A stretch of DNA of 64,000 nt, taken from positions 186,001-250,000 of the forward strand of contig NZ_JAJEWP010000004.1 of assembly GCF_020687825.1 (NCBI RefSeq), read 5' to 3'. Positions 60,587 to 64,000 of this stretch are shown here, piece after piece; position 1 is the first letter of the stretch; each line of letters opens with the position of its first letter. This DNA comes from Fluctibacter halophilus (GTDB taxonomy: Bacteria > Pseudomonadota > Gammaproteobacteria > Enterobacterales > Alteromonadaceae). The notes under the pieces were generated by a model that was given only the letters and a program-made list of their open reading frames with translations, did not search any database and had not been told where the DNA came from. Both the position numbers and the translations under genes were made by a program.

Positions 60587-60600
60587 TTACGTTAACGTAA
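60587..60600. promoter_or_regulatory. Perfect 14-bp palindrome, LiuR-like, upstream of arcB
   Basis: TTACGTTAACGTAA is a perfect palindrome about 95 bases upstream of the arcB ATG. It resembles the binding motif described for LiuR, the MerR-family regulator of branched-chain amino-acid breakdown in gammaproteobacteria, whose regulon reportedly includes glutamate synthase genes in Shewanella. It is 470 bases before gltB, so either gene could be the target. The match is to a remembered motif and was not scored. Confidence 0.45.
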
Positions 60601-60673
60601 TATGCACAACACTTGCATACTTATGCCACTCAGCACCGTCATTCCTGACCATTCATTCTGCTTTTAAACCCTT

Positions 60674-60700
60674 TGTTAGCCCTTTGTTAACATTCTGTTT
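60674..60700. promoter_or_regulatory. ArcA-type direct repeats between arcB and gltB
   Basis: TGTTA at 60674-60678, TGTTA at 60685-60689 and TGTTT at 60696-60700 repeat at exactly 11-bp pitch. The first two lie in a tandem copy of CCCTTTGTTA. ArcA binds direct GTTA-type repeats with 11-bp centre-to-centre spacing, so this is a good ArcA site candidate. It lies about 190 bases before arcB and 370 before gltB and could give feedback on arcB or couple gltB to redox state. Confidence 0.5.
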
Positions 60701-60711
60701 TCATTAGGATG

Positions 60712-60734
60712 TTTGGCTATTAATTATAGCCAAA
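60712..60734. promoter_or_regulatory. Long inverted repeat next to a gltB -35-like sequence
   Basis: TTTGGCTAT (60712-60720) and ATAGCCAAA (60726-60734) are perfect inverted arms around TAATT. A consensus TTGACA follows at once (60735-60740); no convincing -10 is seen 16-18 bases later (CATTGT at 60757), so an activator acting here is conceivable. The regulator is not recognised. Confidence 0.45.
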
Positions 60735-61010
60735 TTGACAATTAAATAACCTAAAGCATTGTTTTAATTGTGTTTCTATAGATTCCGAAAGGGCCGTCGG
60801 TGGGACGAAAGTAAAAACCGTTCAGTCAGTGGATTGATTTCTTTTGGCAATCTGGTTATGTTGGCTGACCGCTCGCCAATCAGCATAAAAATTCTAAAAA
60901 AAGCGAGTGTCCACAACGCACCGACGACGACTAAAATAATACAAAGACGTCAGGCAAGCAGCATAACAATAATAACCGGCTGCACAGCAGTTCAACGCTT
61001 GCCCGACATC

Positions 61011-61030
61011 GCCCTCAGATGGGCTTTTTT
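61011..61030 (+). terminator. Terminator-like hairpin in the gltB leader
   Basis: GCCC (61011-61014) and GGGC (61021-61024) enclose TCAGAT and are followed by six Ts (61025-61030), 40 bases before the gltB ATG. An earlier GCCC (61001-61004) could pair with the same GGGC. The stem is short, so the hairpin is weak. Located inside a leader that may be some 300 bases long, it could act as an attenuator or end a small RNA. The rest of the arcB-gltB gap (60800-61000) has no clear gene. Confidence 0.5.
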
Positions 61031-61070
61031 GCATACCCTGCCCGGTCGAAGGTTGAAGGAGTTTACATTA

Positions 61071-64000
61071 ATGAGTTTATATCATCCCCATGATTCACGG
61101 GACAATTGTGGCTTCGGCCTGATCGCCCATATACACGGTGATCCCAGCCATTCGCTGGTTCAGACCGCGATCGAGGGTCTCGATCGCATGCAACACCGTG
61201 GGGGTATTGCGGCAGACGGTAAAACCGGTGACGGCTGTGGACTGTTGCTGCAAAAGCCCGATGCGTTTTTCCAGCATGTTGCTGCGCAAAATGGCTGGAA
61301 GCTGGGCAAAAAGTACGGCGTGGGCATGATCTTCCTGAATCAGGACGACGCGCTGGCTGAGGCTGCGCGAACCGTTATCAATGAAGAATTGCAAAAAGAA
61401 ACCCTCAGCGTAGTGGGCTGGCGCAAGGTGCCCGTCGATCACAGCGTTCTGGGCGATCTGGCGGCCAGCGGCGTACCGCAAATTGAGCAGGTGTTTGTTA
61501 ACGCGCCACCGGGATGGCGTAAACGGGATCTGGAACGTCGCCTGTTTATGGCCCGTCGCCGGGCTGAAAAGCGTCTGGCCAGTGACAGCGAGTTTTACGT
61601 TGCCTGTTTATCAGCGCTGGTGACCATCTACAAAGGGCTGGTGATGCCCAAGGATCTGCCACGCTTTTATCTGGATCTGGCCGATGAGAATATGCAATCA
61701 GCGATTTGCGTGTTTCATCAGCGCTTTTCAACCAATACGCTACCGCGCTGGCCGCTGGCGCAACCGTTCCGCTTTCTTGCCCACAACGGCGAGATAAATA
61801 CCATCCGTGGCAACCGTGACTGGGCCATGGCGAGAACGCACAAATTCTCAACCCCATTGCTACCGGATCTGCAGGATGCAGCCCCCTTCGTCAACCTCGA
61901 AGGCTCAGACAGCTCGTCACTGGACAACATGCTGGAGCTGTTTCTGGCCGGAGGCATGGATCTGTTCCGTGCCATGCGCCTGCTCGTTCCACCGGCATAC
62001 CAGAACAACAACACCATGGACCCTGAATTACGGGCTTTTTACGAGTTCAACTCTATGCACATGGAACCCTGGGATGGTCCTGCCGGCATCGTGCTGACCA
62101 ATGGCCGCCATGTGGCCTGTAACCTGGACCGCAATGGCTTACGTCCGGCCCGTTATGTGCTGACCAAAAACGGGATCATTACCCTGGCATCGGAAATCGG
62201 CATCTGGGACTACGAGCCCCAGGATGTGCTGGAAAAAGGCCGGGTAGGTCCGGGGGAAATGCTCGCCGTTGACACCTATACCGGCAAAATCTGGCGTTCC
62301 AACGAAATTGACGAAGATCTCAAAGCCCGTCACCCCTACCGGGAATGGCTGGACAAGCACATTAAACGCCTGCTGCCGATTGAAAAATGCGACGCCAGTC
62401 TGATCGGTAAGCGGGTCTTCAGCGACGACATGATGGCGACCTTCCATAAATTGTACAACTACAGTTATGAGGAGTTGCAACAGGTCATCAAGGTGCTGGC
62501 CAAAGACGGTCAGGAAGCTGTCGGCTCAATGGGCGACGATACACCGATGGCGGTGTTGTCGACCAAGTCCCGTACCCTGTATGACTATTTCCGTCAGCAG
62601 TTTGCCCAGGTGACCAACCCGCCCATTGATTCATTGCGAGAGAACCATGTGATGTCACTGGCCACCTGTATTGGCCGCGAACAAAACGTGTTCAGCGAAA
62701 CGTCCGGCTACGCCAATCGGGTGTTGTTTGATTCACCCATTCTGATGTACACCGATTTAAAACAGTTGCGTGACTATGATCCGGAGCATTACTACTCGGA
62801 AATCGTGGACCTCAATTATGCTCCCGAAGAAGGTCTGAAAAAGGCCATTGAGCGGGTATGTAATGAAGTCGAGTATCTGGTCAAACAGAAGCATGCCGCG
62901 TTTGTGATCCTGTCAGACCGACAGATCAAAGCCAACCGTATCCCGATCCCAGCGGCCATGGCGGTAGGCGCCGTGCAACGCCGCTTAATCGACAAGGCCC
63001 TGCGCTGCGATGCCAACATTGTGGTGGAAACCGCCAGTGCGCGGGATCCTCACCACTTTGCGGTATTGATTGGCTTAGGCGCGACGGCGATTTACCCTTT
63101 CCTGGCCTATGAAACCATCGAACAGATGGTGGAACAGGGCGAGCTGGACATTACCCCGATGCAGGCGGTGCTCAATTACCGCAAAGGGATCAACAAAGGC
63201 TTGTACAAAATCATGTCCAAGATGGGGATCAGCACGGTCGCCAGTTACCGCAGCTCAAAGTTATTTGAAGCGATTGGTATCAATAAAGAAGTGTCCGAAC
63301 TGTGCTTTAAAGGTATGCCGAGTCGAATCGAGGGTGCCGGTTTCCAGGATTTCGAACAGGATCAGATAAACCTCGCCAAAGTGGCTTGGCTGAAACGCAA
63401 GCCCCTGCCCCACGGTGGCCTGCTCAAATACGTTCACGACGGTGAATACCACGCCTACAATCCGGACGTGGTAACCACCTTGCAGGTGGCGGTAAAATCC
63501 GGTCGTTATGAAGATTACCAGCGCTATGCGGCACTGGTGAACGAACGCAAACCGAGCCATTTCCGGGATCTTCTGGCCATTTCGCCGGACCGGGAATCTA
63601 TCGACATTGACAAGGTAGAACCTGCCGAAGCCCTGTTTCCACGCTTTGATACTGCAGCCATGTCTATCGGCGCCCTGAGTCCGGAAGCCCATGAGGCGCT
63701 GGCGATTGCGATGAATCGCTTGGGTGGACAATCCAACTCCGGCGAAGGTGGCGAAGATCCGGCCCGTTTCAATACCGAGAAAAACTCCAAAATCAAACAG
63801 GTGGCGTCAGGCCGTTTTGGTGTCACACCCCATTACCTGGTTAACGCCGACGTTATCCAGATTAAGGTTGCTCAAGGCGCCAAGCCCGGCGAAGGTGGCC
63901 AGCTACCAGGCGACAAGGTGAACAACTACATTGCGGAGCTACGCTATTCGGTACCCGGCGTGACGTTGATTTCACCACCACCCCATCATGATATTTATTC
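61071..64000 (+). CDS. gltB: Glutamate synthase large subunit (partial, 3' end outside the window)
   Basis: GltB transfers the amide of glutamine to 2-oxoglutarate, making glutamate with NADPH through GltD. The first 976 of about 1490 codons are present with no stop. The propeptide is only 12 residues (MSLYHPHDSRDN), after which Cys13 (CGFGLIAHIHGD) would be the N-terminal nucleophile of the glutaminase domain (about 13-415). The central domain (about 470-760) and the start of the FMN-binding synthase domain (AMSIGALSPEAHEAL, then GGQSNSGEGGED) follow. The ATG is supported by AAGGAG ten bases upstream. The open frame continues in phase up to 60858, but that part has no coding likeness and contains the leader hairpin. 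Confidence 0.96.
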   Translation, partial: MSLYHPHDSRDNCGFGLIAHIHGDPSHSLVQTAIEGLDRMQHRGGIAADGKTGDGCGLLLQKPDAFFQHVAAQNGWKLGKKYGVGMIFLNQDDALAEAARTVINEELQKETLSVVGWRKVPVDHSVLGDLAASGVPQIEQVFVNAPPGWRKRDLERRLFMARRRAEKRLASDSEFYVACLSALVTIYKGLVMPKDLPRFYLDLADENMQSAICVFHQRFSTNTLPRWPLAQPFRFLAHNGEINTIRGNRDWAMARTHKFSTPLLPDLQDAAPFVNLEGSDSSSLDNMLELFLAGGMDLFRAMRLLVPPAYQNNNTMDPELRAFYEFNSMHMEPWDGPAGIVLTNGRHVACNLDRNGLRPARYVLTKNGIITLASEIGIWDYEPQDVLEKGRVGPGEMLAVDTYTGKIWRSNEIDEDLKARHPYREWLDKHIKRLLPIEKCDASLIGKRVFSDDMMATFHKLYNYSYEELQQVIKVLAKDGQEAVGSMGDDTPMAVLSTKSRTLYDYFRQQFAQVTNPPIDSLRENHVMSLATCIGREQNVFSETSGYANRVLFDSPILMYTDLKQLRDYDPEHYYSEIVDLNYAPEEGLKKAIERVCNEVEYLVKQKHAAFVILSDRQIKANRIPIPAAMAVGAVQRRLIDKALRCDANIVVETASARDPHHFAVLIGLGATAIYPFLAYETIEQMVEQGELDITPMQAVLNYRKGINKGLYKIMSKMGISTVASYRSSKLFEAIGINKEVSELCFKGMPSRIEGAGFQDFEQDQINLAKVAWLKRKPLPHGGLLKYVHDGEYHAYNPDVVTTLQVAVKSGRYEDYQRYAALVNERKPSHFRDLLAISPDRESIDIDKVEPAEALFPRFDTAAMSIGALSPEAHEALAIAMNRLGGQSNSGEGGEDPARFNTEKNSKIKQVASGRFGVTPHYLVNADVIQIKVAQGAKPGEGGQLPGDKVNNYIAELRYSVPGVTLISPPPHHDIY

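Noticed and set aside
60795-60926. CGTCGGTG (60795) and CACCGACG (60919) as a long-range RNA stem
   Set aside because: Eight complementary bases 116 bases apart are within chance expectation and the arms do not extend; not enough to claim a structure.
60858-61070. In-phase 71-codon extension at the start of gltB
   Set aside because: The frame is open back to an ATG at 60858, but the segment is rich in Ile/Thr/Lys runs unlike GltB, contains the leader hairpin and T run, and lacks a ribosome site, whereas ATG 61071 has AAGGAG at the right distance.
60760-61070. Glutamine riboswitch in the gltB leader
   Set aside because: The glnA/Downstream-peptide motifs are known from cyanobacteria, and their conserved bases are not seen here; only a simple hairpin with a T run is supported.

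Overview
The window is an ordinary-looking stretch of chromosome from a marine-type gammaproteobacterium, most likely of the Alteromonadales (Aestuariibacter/Bowmanella/Alteromonas relatives). That placement is inferred from gene order and protein resemblance, not from a database search. The evidence is the order pilMNOPQ-aroK-aroB-damX-dam-rpe-trpS, hrpB beside mrcB, arcB divergent from gltB, and an arginine-catabolic astC-astA-astD cluster followed by a DUF1338 gene. I saw no rRNA, tRNA, IS element, prophage or CRISPR array.

Layout. 0.4-4.9 kb: type IV pilus assembly operon pilMNOPQ. 5.1-9.3 kb: shikimate genes aroK-aroB, then damX and dam, with a two-gene minus-strand unit (secreted hypothetical protein and DUF2970) converging on dam. 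9.9-10.9 kb: a Gcw_chp/TorF-type porin with a sigma-54 promoter and an NtrC-like box. 11-14.6 kb: rpe, trpS, pabA and an HDOD protein. 15-19.7 kb: astC-astA-astD, then a DUF1338 dioxygenase-like gene. 19.7-26.6 kb: parC, a PQQ-type sugar dehydrogenase and a large 7TMR-DISM hybrid kinase. 26.5-32.4 kb: an RND efflux operon (adaptor, pump, a 36-residue membrane peptide, DUF2982) divergent from its TetR regulator. 32.6-39.7 kb: pyrB-hemL, a class III cyclase, a Dyp-type peroxidase, a PAS protein and ggt. 39.8-43.5 kb: glnK-amtB with textbook NtrC/sigma-54 control, pldA, and a proline-rich membrane protein. 43.5-53.6 kb: mrcB, a 39-residue membrane peptide, hrpB, thpR, a secreted methyltransferase, purU, a DUF3830 protein, a single-domain PqiA and a solute-binding protein. 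53.7-58.1 kb: an M3 peptidase lipoprotein, dps and mgtE. 58.1-64 kb: arcB and the 5' two-thirds of gltB, which runs off the window.

Common threads. Nitrogen control recurs: glnK-amtB and the porin both carry sigma-54 promoters with upstream NtrC-like boxes, astC may do so, and gltB (ammonium assimilation) closes the window. The arcB-gltB intergenic region is dense with signals: ArcA-type direct repeats at 11-bp pitch, a LiuR-like perfect palindrome, a 9+5+9 inverted repeat, and an intrinsic terminator inside the gltB leader. Many convergent gene pairs overlap or nearly touch, three of them sharing a four-base interlocked stop. Four genes too short for, or cut off from, simple ORF calling were recovered: DUF2970 (59 aa), a 36-aa and a 39-aa membrane peptide with strong ribosome sites, and the partial gltB.

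No wholly new multi-gene system is evident. The most worthwhile leads are the nitrogen-controlled porin, the arcB-gltB control region together with an ArcB that has lost one of its two redox cysteines, the two membrane micropeptides, and the DUF1338 gene in the ast cluster.
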